Shown here in pieces: positions 43,629 to 52,414 of a stretch of DNA of 64,000 nt. The position numbers were made by a program, and so were the translations under genes. The notes beneath the pieces were generated by a model. It did no database searches, had not been told where the DNA came from, and saw only the letters and a program-made list of their open reading frames with translations. This stretch comes from Rhodosalinus halophilus. Lineage in GTDB: Bacteria > Pseudomonadota > Alphaproteobacteria > Rhodobacterales > Rhodobacteraceae. Position 1 is the stretch's first letter. Each line of letters starts with the position of its first letter. The DNA lies in contig NZ_QNTQ01000020.1 of assembly GCF_003298775.1 (NCBI RefSeq), positions 1-64,000 of the forward strand. Direction: 5' to 3'.

Positions 43629-44597
43629 TCAGGCGCTGCGCCGGCGTCCGCCCCGGCGCCCGCCGCGGCCGCCGCCGGCGGCCTGCGCGGCCTTCGCCGC
43701 CTCGGGGAAGGCGGTGCCCTCCGCCACCGCGTCGAGCACGCGGGAAAAGCGGATCCATTCCGCGCCGTTGGGGTCGTTGTTCATCAGGAAGTTGGCGGCC
43801 TTGATCGCCTCCATCTCGACCTGGCGCACGGGGTTCATGATCGCGCTGGTCATGCCGGCGGTGATCGCCATGGGCAGGAAGGCCGCGTTGATCCCGTGCC
43901 GGTGGGGCAGGCCGAAGGAGATGTTGGAGGCGCCGCAGGTGGTGTTGACGCCCAGTTCCTCGCGCAGGCGGCGCACCAGCGTGAAGACCTGCCGCCCGGC
44001 GGTGGCCATGGCGCCCACGGGCATCACCAGCGGATCGACCACGATGTCGTGCGCGGGAATGCCGTAATCCGCCGCGCGCTCGACGATCTTCTTCGCGACG
44101 GCGAAGCGCACCTCCGGGTCCTCGGAGATGCCGGTGTCGTCGTTCGAGATCGCCACCACGGGCACGTCGTATTTCTTGACCAGCGGCAGGATCGCCTCGA
44201 GCCGCTCTTCCTCGCCGGTCACGGAATTGAGCAGCGGCCGGCCCTCGGCCGCCTCCAGCCCGGCCTCGAGCGCGGCGGGCACCGAGCTGTCGATGCACAG
44301 CGGCACCTCCACGAGCCCCTGCACCAGCTCGATCATCCGGCGCATGAGCGGCGGCTCGGTCTCGTTCGGGTTGGGGTTGGAGTTGTAGACGACGCCCGCG
44401 TTGACGTCGAGCACCATCGCCCCGCAGGCCACCTGTTCCAGCGCGTCCTTCTCGACGGTGGAGAAGTCGCCCGCCTCGAGCTCGGCCGCCAGCTTCTTGC
44501 GCCCCGTGGGATTGATGCGCTCGCCGATCACGCAGAAGGGCTCGTCGAAGCCGATGGTCACGGTCTTCGACTTCGAGGCGACGATGGTGCGGGTCAT
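43629..44597 (-). CDS. Methyltetrahydrofolate-cobalamin methyltransferase
   Basis: This 322-residue pterin-binding TIM barrel moves a methyl group between tetrahydrofolate and a corrinoid protein. FCVIGERINPTGRKKLAAEL, MVLDVNAGVVYNSNPN, ILPLVKKYDVPVVAISNDDT and VDPLVMPVG are the DHPS/AcsE-type loops that bind the pterin. The last 20 residues are Gly/Arg-rich. It is the third gene of a trio with a MetF-like reductase and a small virulence-factor domain protein. No corrinoid protein is nearby. Confidence 0.85.
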   Translation of the reverse strand: MTRTIVASKSKTVTIGFDEPFCVIGERINPTGRKKLAAELEAGDFSTVEKDALEQVACGAMVLDVNAGVVYNSNPNPNETEPPLMRRMIELVQGLVEVPLCIDSSVPAALEAGLEAAEGRPLLNSVTGEEERLEAILPLVKKYDVPVVAISNDDTGISEDPEVRFAVAKKIVERAADYGIPAHDIVVDPLVMPVGAMATAGRQVFTLVRRLREELGVNTTCGASNISFGLPHRHGINAAFLPMAITAGMTSAIMNPVRQVEMEAIKAANFLMNNDPNGAEWIRFSRVLDAVAEGTAFPEAAKAAQAAGGGRGGRRGGRRRSA

Positions 44598-44621
44598 TGG
44601 GGTCCTTTCTCGGGGTCTGGA

Positions 44622-45557
44622 TCAGCCGGCGGCGCGGGCTGCGGGGCGGGCCGCCGCGCCGCCATGCGCCTGGGCCCATTCGGCCGTGGCGGCGATGCCG
44701 CCGAGCGGGAAGAAGTGGATCTGTTCGATGTTGCTGTCGGGGTGGGCGGCGCGGTGCGCCGCAAGCGCGCGCAGCAGCTGGGTGGGCTCGTAGGGCTTGA
44801 CGAGCTTGGAGACGTCCATCGCGCGGCGCTGCAGCACCTTGAGCGAGGGGCCGACGCCGCAGGCGATGGCGAAACGGATGAGCGTCTGCAGCTTGGCCGG
44901 GCCGGCGATCCCGAGGTGCACGGGCAGACGGATCCCGGCAGCCTGCAGCCGCTCGGCCCAGGCGATCATGGGGCCGGCCTCGAAGGCGAACTGGGTGACG
45001 ATCGCCATGCGCGCGTCGGTACGCTCGGAGAAGGCCTGTTTCCAGCGCAGCGCCTCGTCCACGGCGCGCGTGCCGCCGTCGGGGTCGATGTCGCGGTTGC
45101 CCTCGGGGTGGCCGGCGACGTGCAGGCGGGTGAAGCCCGCCGCGTCGAAGAGCCCGGTCTCGAGCAGCTGCATCGAGGACTCGAAGGCGCCCGCCGGACG
45201 CTCGACCCCACCGGCGAGCACCAGCGCCTGACGCACGTCCGCCTCGCCTTGGTAACGGGCGATCCAGTCCGCGAGCGTGGCGTGGTCGGCGATGATGCGC
45301 GCGGGGAAATGCGGCATCGGCTCGAAGCCCTGGGCGCGCAGCCGCGCGGCCGTGGCGACCATGTCGGCGATGGGCGTGCCCTCGATATGCGCGATGTAGA
45401 CGCGGGTGCCCTCGGGCAGCAGCGCGCGGAAGTCCTCGATCTTCGCGGCGGTGCGCGGCATCACCTCGATCGAGTAGCCCGCGAGCAGCGCCTCGAGGTC
45501 GGGACCGGCAGGCGCCGGAGCGCGCTCGCCGCGCCGGGGAAAACTGAGAAGCGCCAT
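44622..45557 (-). CDS. Methylenetetrahydrofolate reductase-family protein
   Basis: This 311-residue TIM barrel is of the MetF family: YSIEVMPRTAAKIEDFRALL, VYIAHIEGTPIADMVATAAR, GFEPMPHFPARIIADHATL and GIRLPVHLGIAGPAKLQTLI. It should bind FAD and interconvert methylene- and methyl-THF. It is distinct from the housekeeping MetF, with a shorter C-terminal end and a Gly/Ala tail. AAGGAGG lies before the ATG at 45557. It belongs to the methyl-THF trio. Confidence 0.82.
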   Translation of the reverse strand: MALLSFPRRGERAPAPAGPDLEALLAGYSIEVMPRTAAKIEDFRALLPEGTRVYIAHIEGTPIADMVATAARLRAQGFEPMPHFPARIIADHATLADWIARYQGEADVRQALVLAGGVERPAGAFESSMQLLETGLFDAAGFTRLHVAGHPEGNRDIDPDGGTRAVDEALRWKQAFSERTDARMAIVTQFAFEAGPMIAWAERLQAAGIRLPVHLGIAGPAKLQTLIRFAIACGVGPSLKVLQRRAMDVSKLVKPYEPTQLLRALAAHRAAHPDSNIEQIHFFPLGGIAATAEWAQAHGGAAARPAARAAG

Positions 45558-45585
45558 CAGGGCCTCCTTCCATCGCATCGGGCGC

Positions 45586-45882
45586 TCAGGCCCATCCATC
45601 GTTCGCGATCAGCGCCTTCAGGCGATCCTGATCGTACTCCGCCTCGATCCGCGCGGCCTCGGCCTCGGCCACCGCTTCGGCATCCCCCGCCACCTCGTAG
45701 GCGGGCGCCTTGCGCCATTCGGCGAGATAGGCGTCGGTATCGCGTGCGCCGGCCTTCATCGCCGCCCGGTCGATCGCCTGCTCGAAGCGTTCGGGCAGCG
45801 GCCGCTTGGCGCCGCGCCGGCCCTTGCCCGCGATCACCTGCGCCGGAATGTCGCGCCAGTAGACGATCGTGACCTCGGGCAC
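45586..45882 (-). CDS. Small 'virulence factor' domain protein of the methyl-THF trio
   Basis: This 98-residue protein starts VTIVYWRDIPAQVIAGKGRR and continues KRPLPERFEQAIDRAAMKAG. It belongs to a small family labelled virulence factor, but nothing supports virulence here. It is consistently beside MetF-like and corrinoid methyltransferase genes in alphaproteobacteria, as far as I recall. GTG at 45882 is the start. It is the first gene of the operon and may be a chaperone or regulatory subunit. Confidence 0.75.
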   Translation of the reverse strand: MPEVTIVYWRDIPAQVIAGKGRRGAKRPLPERFEQAIDRAAMKAGARDTDAYLAEWRKAPAYEVAGDAEAVAEAEAARIEAEYDQDRLKALIANDGWA

Positions 45883-46160
45883 CGCTGCGAATCTCCTCTC
45901 TCCCGTCGCTCCTCTCTACGTCAGCATGTGGGGGGCGCACGGTCTGATTTCGACGAATGCGCGACGGGGAACGACTCGGTCGGCGATCGGATCGCGCCGG
46001 TCGCGCGGCGATGCATCGCGGCAACGCCCCCGGGGCGCGCCTCCGCTGCCCGTCGAAGCCGTCGGGGAACGGAATTCCGGCAAAACGCCGTCGCCGCGCT
46101 TGTCGGATCACGCCCGCGACCGTATCTTTGTGACAACTTTGTATCCGGAGGGCGTGAGAC

Positions 46161-47273
46161 ATGGCGCCCAGGCGTCCCGATGGTGCGGGCGCGTTCCCGG
46201 TCCCGGTCGAAAGCCCCGCGCCAGCACCGCCCGATCCGGCGGAGCTTTATGCTGCGCTCGATCTGGGCACCAACAGTTGCCGCATGCTGATTGCCCAGCC
46301 GAAGGGCAGTCAATTCCATGTGGTGGACAGTTTCTCGAAGACCGTGCAGCTCGGAGAAGGGCTGGAAGTCACGGGCAGTCTGGGGCGTGCCTCGATGAAG
46401 CGCACGCTGCAGGCGCTCAGGATCTGCCAGCAGAAGCTCAAGCGGCACAAGGTGCGTCGCATGCGGCTGGTGGCCACCGAGGCCTGCCGGCGCGCGCGCA
46501 ACGGGCCGGAGTTCCTGCGCCGCATCCGGGGGGAGACGGGCCTCACGCTCGAGATCATCGAGCCGGAGGAGGAGGCGCGCCTCGCGGTGATCTCCTGCGC
46601 GCCGCTGGTCTCCACGCGGACCGAACAGCTGCTGGTCGTCGACATCGGCGGCGGCTCGACCGAGCTCGTGTGGATCGATCTCTCCTCGGTGCCGAATCGC
46701 GACCGGCCGCGCGCGATCATGCGGCTGCATGCGGGCTTCCATCCGCCGCAGAGCCCCTTTCCGGCCGCGAAGGTGGTGGACTGGATCAGCGTGCCCCTGG
46801 GGGTGGCCACGCTGCGCGACCAGTTCCGCGACGTCGAGGACGACGCGGCCCGCTACGCGCTGATGAGCTGGTTCTTCGAGGAAAATCTCGCCGAATTCGC
46901 GCCCTACAAGGACGAGCAGACGCGCGAAGGGTTCCAGATCATCGGCACCTCCGGAACTGTCACGACCGTCGCGGCGAGCCATCTGGGTCTGCGGCGCTAC
47001 GACCGGACCAAGGTGGACGGGCTCAGGATGACCTCGGACCAGATCGACAAGGTGATCCGCGACTACCTGGCGATGGGGCCGGCGGGCCGGCGGCGCGATC
47101 CGCGCATCGGGCAGGACCGCCAGGCGCTGATCATGTCGGGCGCCGCGATCCTGCAGGCGCTGCTGAGGCTCTGGCCGACCGACCGGCTGTCGGTCGCCGA
47201 CCGGGGCTTGCGCGAGGGACTGCTCTACGCGCAGATGTCCGCCGACGGGGTGCTGGAGGATGCGCCGGTCTGA
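46161..47273 (+). CDS. Ppx/GppA family phosphatase
   Basis: This 370-residue protein has the ASKHA fold: YAALDLGTNSCRMLIAQ, ATEACRRARNGPEFLRRIRG, LLVVDIGGGSTELVWIDLS and GTSGTVTTVAASHLGL. The family hydrolyses polyphosphate or (p)ppGpp. The C-terminal HD-like extension of long Ppx proteins is absent. The gene is followed after 68 bp by rlmE, a pairing often seen in Rhodobacterales. Confidence 0.9.
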   Translation: MAPRRPDGAGAFPVPVESPAPAPPDPAELYAALDLGTNSCRMLIAQPKGSQFHVVDSFSKTVQLGEGLEVTGSLGRASMKRTLQALRICQQKLKRHKVRRMRLVATEACRRARNGPEFLRRIRGETGLTLEIIEPEEEARLAVISCAPLVSTRTEQLLVVDIGGGSTELVWIDLSSVPNRDRPRAIMRLHAGFHPPQSPFPAAKVVDWISVPLGVATLRDQFRDVEDDAARYALMSWFFEENLAEFAPYKDEQTREGFQIIGTSGTVTTVAASHLGLRRYDRTKVDGLRMTSDQIDKVIRDYLAMGPAGRRRDPRIGQDRQALIMSGAAILQALLRLWPTDRLSVADRGLREGLLYAQMSADGVLEDAPV

Positions 47274-47341
47274 CGGACGGCAGCGGCGCGGTACAGAGAT
47301 TCTTCGTACGAAGGATCTCCCGCGATGGGTGAGGGACGGAC

Positions 47342-48061
47342 ATGCCGAAGAAAGCCGGAAGCTCCGGGCGCGGCCAGCGCGACCTGAAGGTCAAGGTCCG
47401 CACGGCCCGCGGGCGCAAGGCCTCCTCGACGCGCTGGCTGCAGCGTCAGCTCAACGACCCTTACGTCAGGCGCGCCAAGGCCGAGGGATATCGCGGCCGC
47501 GCCGCCTACAAGATCCTCGAGCTCGACGACAAGTATCGCTTCCTCGTCCCCGGCGCGCGGGTGGTCGATCTGGGCTGCGCGCCGGGCGGCTGGACGCAGG
47601 TGGCCGTGGCGCGCGTGAACGCGCTGGGGGAGCGGGCCGGCAAGCCGCAGGGACGCGTGCTCGCCATCGACCTGCAGCCGGTCGATCCCGTTCCCGGCGC
47701 CGAGATCCATCAGCTGGACTTCATGGAGGAGGGCGCCGACGAGCGGATCAGGGGCTGGCTGGGCGGGCGGGCCGACGTGGTCATGTCGGACATGGCCGCG
47801 GCGAGCTCGGGTCACAAGCAGACCGACCATCTGCGCATCGTCGCGCTCTGCGAGGCCGCCGCGCAGCTCGCCTTCGATGTGCTGGAAGAGGGGGGCACCT
47901 TCGTCGCCAAGGTGCTCGCTGGGGGGGCGGAGGACGCGCTGCAGGCCGAGCTCAAGCGCCGCTTCGCGAAAGTGTCGAACGTGAAGCCGCCGGCCTCTCG
48001 CTCCGACAGTTCGGAAAAATACGTCGTCGCGACCGGGTTCCGGGGCCGCGGGGAAGGCTAG
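47342..48061 (+). CDS. rlmE: 23S rRNA 2'-O-methyltransferase RlmE (FtsJ/RrmJ)
   Basis: RlmE methylates U2552 of 23S rRNA late in 50S assembly. The 239 residues include [20 protein letters not shown] (SAM site) and the K-D-K-E tetrad: [29 protein letters not shown] and [10 protein letters not shown]. The N-terminal 40 residues are Lys/Arg-rich, suited to rRNA binding. Its TAG stop shares a CTAG palindrome with the end of a minus-strand frame. Confidence 0.93.
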   Translation: MPKKAGSSGRGQRDLKVKVRTARGRKASSTRWLQRQLNDPYVRRAKAEGYRGRAAYKILELDDKYRFLVPGARVVDLGCAPGGWTQVAVARVNALGERAGKPQGRVLAIDLQPVDPVPGAEIHQLDFMEEGADERIRGWLGGRADVVMSDMAAASSGHKQTDHLRIVALCEAAAQLAFDVLEEGGTFVAKVLAGGAEDALQAELKRRFAKVSNVKPPASRSDSSEKYVVATGFRGRGEG

Positions 48062-48245
48062 CGCGGCGCCGGCCCGACGCGCGAGGCCACCGCCGCCGCA
48101 CGCAGGCGTTCGGCCGTTTCCGGATCGGGCGGGGCCTCCGCCCGGCTGCGGCGCGCCAGCGCTTCCGCCCGCAACAGCGCGAAGAGCCGCGCGCGGGACG
48201 GCGCGGGGTCGCTCGCAAGTCGCCCGCCGCGGGTGGATCAGGCAT
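48058..48245 (-). pseudogene. Possible frameshifted small gene
   Basis: GGGAGGAG stands before an ATG at 48245 that starts MPDPPAAGD. After about 11 codons the sequence loses coding character in that frame. The adjacent frame then reads a plausible helix, ARLFALLRAEALARRSRAEA, through to a TAG at 48058. One base shift would join them into a protein of about 61 residues. It could also be a sequencing error or chance. Confidence 0.3.
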
Positions 48246-48325
48246 GGGCTCCCTCCTCGCCCCCCGGGCGTCGATGCCAGCGGAATGCGGCGAACTCAGG
48301 TCCGCCCTCGGGCGCGAGGGCGGAG

Positions 48326-49255
48326 TCAGCCCTGTCGCAGCGCCCGGATGCTCTCGCCGTAGCGCGCGCGGAAGGCCCGGGCGAGCGCGGCCGGGCTCTC
48401 GTAGCCCGTGCGCAGCGCGATCTCGCTCACGGGAAGCCGGCCGGTCTCGGCCATCTGGCGCGCGGCCGAGAGGCGCAGGTGGCGATAGACCCGGCCCGCG
48501 GGCGCACCCGTCTCCGCGACGAAGCGGCGATCGAGCGTGCGGCGCTGGCAGCCGAGGCGGCGGGCGATCTCCTCTACCGCGAGCGGCGTCTCGAGATGGG
48601 CGCGCATCAGCGCCAGCGCGCGGCCCGTCAGCCCCTGGCCCGGCCCCGGCGCCGCGCGCGCCTCGCCTGCCATGAACAGTCCGTCGATCTCGAGCGCCGC
48701 GGCCTCGCCCAGGTGGGCGCGCACGAGCCCCGCTGCCATCTCGTAGGCCGACATCGCGCCCGCGCAGGTCAGCCGGTTGCCGTCCGTCACGACCCGCTCG
48801 CGCAGGGCCTCGATCCCGGGAAAGCGCTCGGCGAACCCGTCGAGCGCGTCCCAGTGCACGGTGGCCCGGCGCCCGTCGAGCAGCCCCGCCGCGGCCATCA
48901 GCCATGGCCCGGTGTCGAGCCCCGCGACGACACGCGCCTTGGCGGCCATCGCCCGGAGCGTCCGGCGCGTGGCCGGAGCGTCCTGCGTCTCGGCGCCGTA
49001 GCTCGCCAGCACGAACAGATAGTCGCAGGCGCGGGGCAGGGCCGGCGCCTCGGGCATGAGGCGCAGGCCGCTCGAGCTTTCGACGGGCGCGCCGTCGCGC
49101 GTGAGCAGCCGCCAGCGGTAGGCGGCGCGCCCGGCGAAGGTGTTGGCCGCGCGCAGGGGTTCCACCGCGTTGGCGAGGCAGAGGTTCGAAAAGCGGTCGA
49201 AGACGAGCACGTCGATCTCGACCGGATCGCGGGGCGGCATTGTCCAGTTCGGCAT
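48326..49255 (-). CDS. cdhR: GlxA/CdhR-type AraC-family regulator
   Basis: This regulator of about 309 residues has an N-terminal DJ-1/PfpI-like ligand domain (DVLVFDRFSNLCLANAVEPL, VVAGLDTGPWLMAAAGLLDG). Two AraC helix-turn-helix motifs lie at the C-terminus (EEIARRLGCQRRTLDRRF, VSEIALRTGYESPAALARAF). CdhR of Pseudomonas belongs here and activates carnitine dehydrogenase genes. It diverges from the BKACE gene by 74 bp, where its operators should lie. ATG 49255 was preferred; ATG 49294 is possible. Confidence 0.8.
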   Translation of the reverse strand: MPNWTMPPRDPVEIDVLVFDRFSNLCLANAVEPLRAANTFAGRAAYRWRLLTRDGAPVESSSGLRLMPEAPALPRACDYLFVLASYGAETQDAPATRRTLRAMAAKARVVAGLDTGPWLMAAAGLLDGRRATVHWDALDGFAERFPGIEALRERVVTDGNRLTCAGAMSAYEMAAGLVRAHLGEAAALEIDGLFMAGEARAAPGPGQGLTGRALALMRAHLETPLAVEEIARRLGCQRRTLDRRFVAETGAPAGRVYRHLRLSAARQMAETGRLPVSEIALRTGYESPAALARAFRARYGESIRALRQG

Positions 49256-49329
49256 GATCTCTGTCCAATAACGCAACGACGGATGCTGCGTCACCCCCGT
49301 AACATTCGCGCGAACACGGAGGTGCCCCG

Positions 49330-50238
49330 ATGCCGCTCACCATGTCCCGCGAGGTCTTCATCACCTGCGCCGTCACCGGCGCGGGCTCCACCCAGGACCG
49401 CAGCCCGCATGTGCCGCGTTCGCCGCAGCAGATCGCCGAGAGCGCGATCGCGGCGGCGAAGGCGGGGGCGGCCGTGGTGCACTGCCACGTCCGCGACCCC
49501 GAGACCGGCGCGCCGGCGCGCGACCTCGCGCTCTACCGCGAACTCACCGACCGCATCCGCGACTCCGAGACCGACGTGGTGCTGAACCTCACCACCGGCA
49601 TGGGCGGCGATCTGGTCTTCGGCGGACCGGAAAAGCCCCTGCCGCTGGTCGAGGGGACGGACATGGCGCCCGCCTCGGAACGGCTCGCGCATATCGCGGA
49701 GTGCCGGCCGGAGATCTGCACGCTGGACTGCGGCACGATGAACTTCGCCGAGAAGGACTACGTGATGACCAACACGCCCGGCATGCTGCAGGCGATGGGC
49801 CGGGCCATCACCGAACTCGGCGTGAAACCCGAGATCGAGGCCTTCGACACCGGCCACCTGTGGTATGCCAAGCAACTCGTGGCCGACGGCATGATCGAGC
49901 CGGACGCGCTGGTGCAGCTCTGCATGGGCATCCCCTGGGGGGCGCCCGACGATCTGAACACGCTCATGGCGATGGTGAACAACGTGCCCGACGGCTGGAC
50001 CTTCTCGGCCTTCGCGCTGGGCCGCCACCAGATGCCCTATGTCGCCGCCGCGGTGCTGGCCGGAGGCCACGTCCGTGTCGGGCTCGAGGACAATCTGTTT
50101 CTGGAACGTGGCGTGCTCGCCACCAACGCCCAACTCGTCGAAAAGGCGGTGGGCATCGTCGAGGGGCTGGGCGCGCGCGTGATGACCCCGGCCGAGGTGC
50201 GCGCGAAGCTCAACCTCAAGAAGCAGGAGATTGCGTGA
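49330..50238 (+). CDS. cdhC: BKACE-family beta-keto acid cleavage enzyme (3-dehydrocarnitine cleavage)
   Basis: This 302-residue zinc TIM barrel is of the 3-keto-5-aminohexanoate cleavage family. VFITCAVTGAGSTQDRSPHV, VVHCHVRDPETGAPARDLAL (His pair for zinc) and VRVGLEDNLFLERGVLATNA are typical. The carnitine subgroup converts 3-dehydrocarnitine plus acetyl-CoA to betainyl-CoA and acetoacetate. Its position beside a CdhR-type gene and carnitine dehydrogenase supports that substrate. It is coupled to the SDR by GTGA overlap. Confidence 0.87.
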   Translation: MPLTMSREVFITCAVTGAGSTQDRSPHVPRSPQQIAESAIAAAKAGAAVVHCHVRDPETGAPARDLALYRELTDRIRDSETDVVLNLTTGMGGDLVFGGPEKPLPLVEGTDMAPASERLAHIAECRPEICTLDCGTMNFAEKDYVMTNTPGMLQAMGRAITELGVKPEIEAFDTGHLWYAKQLVADGMIEPDALVQLCMGIPWGAPDDLNTLMAMVNNVPDGWTFSAFALGRHQMPYVAAAVLAGGHVRVGLEDNLFLERGVLATNAQLVEKAVGIVEGLGARVMTPAEVRAKLNLKKQEIA

Positions 50239-51002
50239 GCGGCCGGCGCGTCGTCGTCACCGCCGGGGCCACCGGCCTCGGCCGGGCCATGGCGCGGGCC
50301 TTCCGCGACCGCGGCGACCGCGTGGCGATCTGCGATCTGGACGCGGCCGCGGTGGCCGCCTTCGCCGAGGCCTGTCCCGAGGCGCTCGCCCATGTGGCCG
50401 ACGTGCGCGACGAGGCGCAGATGGGCGCGTTTCTCGGCGCGGTGGAGGCGGCTTGGGGCGGCGCCGACGTCGTCTGCGCGAACGCGGGCACGGGCGGGCC
50501 GGCCGGCCGGATCGAGACGCTGGAATACGGCGCCTGGCAGGACTGCGTGGCGGTGAACCTGCACGGGGCCTTCCTGACCTGCCGCTGGGCCGCGCGGGTG
50601 ATGCGCGGGCAGGGGTCGGGGCTCATCCTGCTGACCTCCTCCACGGCAGGGCTTTTCGGCTACCCGCTGCGCGCACCCTATGCCGGGTCCAAATGGGCGA
50701 TCGTCGGGCTCGCCAAGACGCTGGCGATGGAGCTCGGACCCGACGGGGTGCGCGTCAACGCGCTCTGCCCCGGCGCGGTCGAGGGCGCGCGCATGCAGCG
50801 CGTCCTCGCCATGGAGGCCAGGGCGAGCGGCCTTTCGGAAGAGGAGCTTCGCGCGCGCTACGCGCGGGGCGTGTCGCTCCGCAGCTGGGTGACGGAGGAG
50901 GACGTGGTCGGGACGGCGCTCTGGCTCGCGTCGCCCGCGGCCGCGCGCATCTCCGGGCAGGTCATCGCCATCGACGGAAACACGGAGACCCTGGTGCCAT
51001 GA
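50235..51002 (+). CDS. Short-chain dehydrogenase/reductase
   Basis: This 255-residue SDR has VVVTAGATGLGRAMARAFRD for the cofactor, NAG in VCANAGTGGPA, Ser in LLTSSTAG and the catalytic YAGSK. CDLDAAAV after the second strand favours NAD(H). It starts at GTG 50235 overlapping the upstream stop and ends in an ATGA overlap with the carnitine dehydrogenase. It may act on the acetoacetate product or on D-carnitine, but the substrate is unknown. Confidence 0.85.
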   Translation: MSGRRVVVTAGATGLGRAMARAFRDRGDRVAICDLDAAAVAAFAEACPEALAHVADVRDEAQMGAFLGAVEAAWGGADVVCANAGTGGPAGRIETLEYGAWQDCVAVNLHGAFLTCRWAARVMRGQGSGLILLTSSTAGLFGYPLRAPYAGSKWAIVGLAKTLAMELGPDGVRVNALCPGAVEGARMQRVLAMEARASGLSEEELRARYARGVSLRSWVTEEDVVGTALWLASPAAARISGQVIAIDGNTETLVP

Positions 51003-52414
51003 CGAAAACGGCGGCGATCATCGGCGCCGGCGTGATCGGCGCGGGCTGGGCCGCACGGTTCCTCCTGAACGGCTGGGACGTGCGCGTCTTCGACCCCGCG
51101 CCAGAGGCAACCCGCACGCTCGAGGCGACGCTGGCCCGCGCGCGCCGCACCCTGCCCATGCTCTACGACGTGGCGCTCCCGCTCGAGGGCAGGCTCACCC
51201 TGCACGACAGCGCGGGTGCGGCCGTGGCAGGGGCGGACTGGATCCAGGAGAGCGTGGGCGAGCGGCTGGAGCTCAAGCACGCGGTGCTCCGCGAGATCGA
51301 AGAGGCCGCCGCGCCCGAGACGCCGATCGGCTCCTCGACCTCGGGCTTCACGCCCTCGCAACTCCAGCAGGACGCGCGCCACCCGGGCCGCCTTTTCGTG
51401 GCGCATCCCTTCAACCCGGTCTATCTGCTGCCGCTCGTCGAGCTCGTGGGCAGCGCGAAGACCGACCCGCAAACACTTGACAGCGCGTCGGAAACTCTCT
51501 CGGGCCTGGGGATGCACCCGCTGCCCCTGCGCGGAGAGATCGACGCCCATGTCGCCGACCGCCTGCTGGAAGCGGTCTGGCGCGAGTGCCTCTGGCTGGT
51601 GAAGGACGGGATCGCCACCACCGAAGAGATCGATGACGCGATCCGCATGGGCTTCGGGCTGCGCTGGGCGCAGATGGGCATCTTCGAGACCTACCGCCTG
51701 GCGGGCGGCGAGCAGGGCATGCGCCATTTCCTGGCGCAGTTCGGGCCGGCGCTGAAATGGCCCTGGACGAAGCTCATGGACGTGCCCGACCTCGACGCGG
51801 CGCTTGTCGAGACGATCGCCGCGCAGTCCGACGCGCAGTCGGGGCATCTCTCCATCGCCGATCTGGCGCATCGGCGCGACGACAACCTCGTGGCGCTCCT
51901 GCGCGCGCTCAAGGCACGCGATCAGGCCGCCGGCCGCGTGCTCGCCGCGCATGAGGAGCGCCTGCGCCCCGCGCCCGTGGCCGCCACGCCGATGCAGACC
52001 CAGCGCCGGACCGTCCCCGTGGACTGGACCGACTACAACGGCCACATGAACGAGGGCCGCTACGGACAGGTCTTTTCCGACGCGGCCGAGACCGTGCTGG
52101 CCGAGATCGGCGCCATGGGCGACTATGTCGCGCGCGGCTTCAGCTATTTCACGGTCGAGACCGACATCCGCTATCTCGCCGAAACCCTCGCGGGCGAGGC
52201 GATCTTCGTGGAAAGCCGCGTTACGCAGGGCGCGGGCAAGAAGCTGCGCCTCTTCCACGAGATGAAACGCGCCCGCGACGGCGCGCTGCTGGCCACATGC
52301 GACCAGCTGCTGATCCACGTGAGCCTTTCGGCGCGCCGCGCCTGCGAGCCCGAACCGGAGGTGGCGCAGGCGCTCGCCCGCCTCGCCGCGGCGCATGCGG
52401 AGGCCATCGCATGA
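50999..52414 (+). CDS. cdhA: L-carnitine 3-dehydrogenase fused to a betainyl-CoA thioesterase
   Basis: The first ~320 residues are a 3-hydroxyacyl-CoA-dehydrogenase-fold enzyme: AAIIGAGVIGAGWAARFLLN (NAD), ESVGERLELKHAVL, GSSTSGFTPSQLQQ and VAHPFNPVYLLPLVELVG with the catalytic His. It oxidises carnitine to 3-dehydrocarnitine. The C-terminal ~145 residues are a hotdog thioesterase (VDWTDYNGHMNEGRYGQVF) that in the family frees glycine betaine from betainyl-CoA (separate cdhB in Pseudomonas). The fusion joins steps 1 and 3 of the path. ATGA overlaps occur on both sides. Confidence 0.88.
   Translation: MTKTAAIIGAGVIGAGWAARFLLNGWDVRVFDPAPEATRTLEATLARARRTLPMLYDVALPLEGRLTLHDSAGAAVAGADWIQESVGERLELKHAVLREIEEAAAPETPIGSSTSGFTPSQLQQDARHPGRLFVAHPFNPVYLLPLVELVGSAKTDPQTLDSASETLSGLGMHPLPLRGEIDAHVADRLLEAVWRECLWLVKDGIATTEEIDDAIRMGFGLRWAQMGIFETYRLAGGEQGMRHFLAQFGPALKWPWTKLMDVPDLDAALVETIAAQSDAQSGHLSIADLAHRRDDNLVALLRALKARDQAAGRVLAAHEERLRPAPVAATPMQTQRRTVPVDWTDYNGHMNEGRYGQVFSDAAETVLAEIGAMGDYVARGFSYFTVETDIRYLAETLAGEAIFVESRVTQGAGKKLRLFHEMKRARDGALLATCDQLLIHVSLSARRACEPEPEVAQALARLAAAHAEAIA

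Noticed and set aside
41658-45872. A plus-strand open frame of about 1,400 codons crossing lpdA and the methyl-THF genes
   Set aside because: It is antisense or out of frame to strongly conserved genes, is rich in Arg/Gly/Ala, and has no recognisable motif. Long shadow frames are expected at this GC content.
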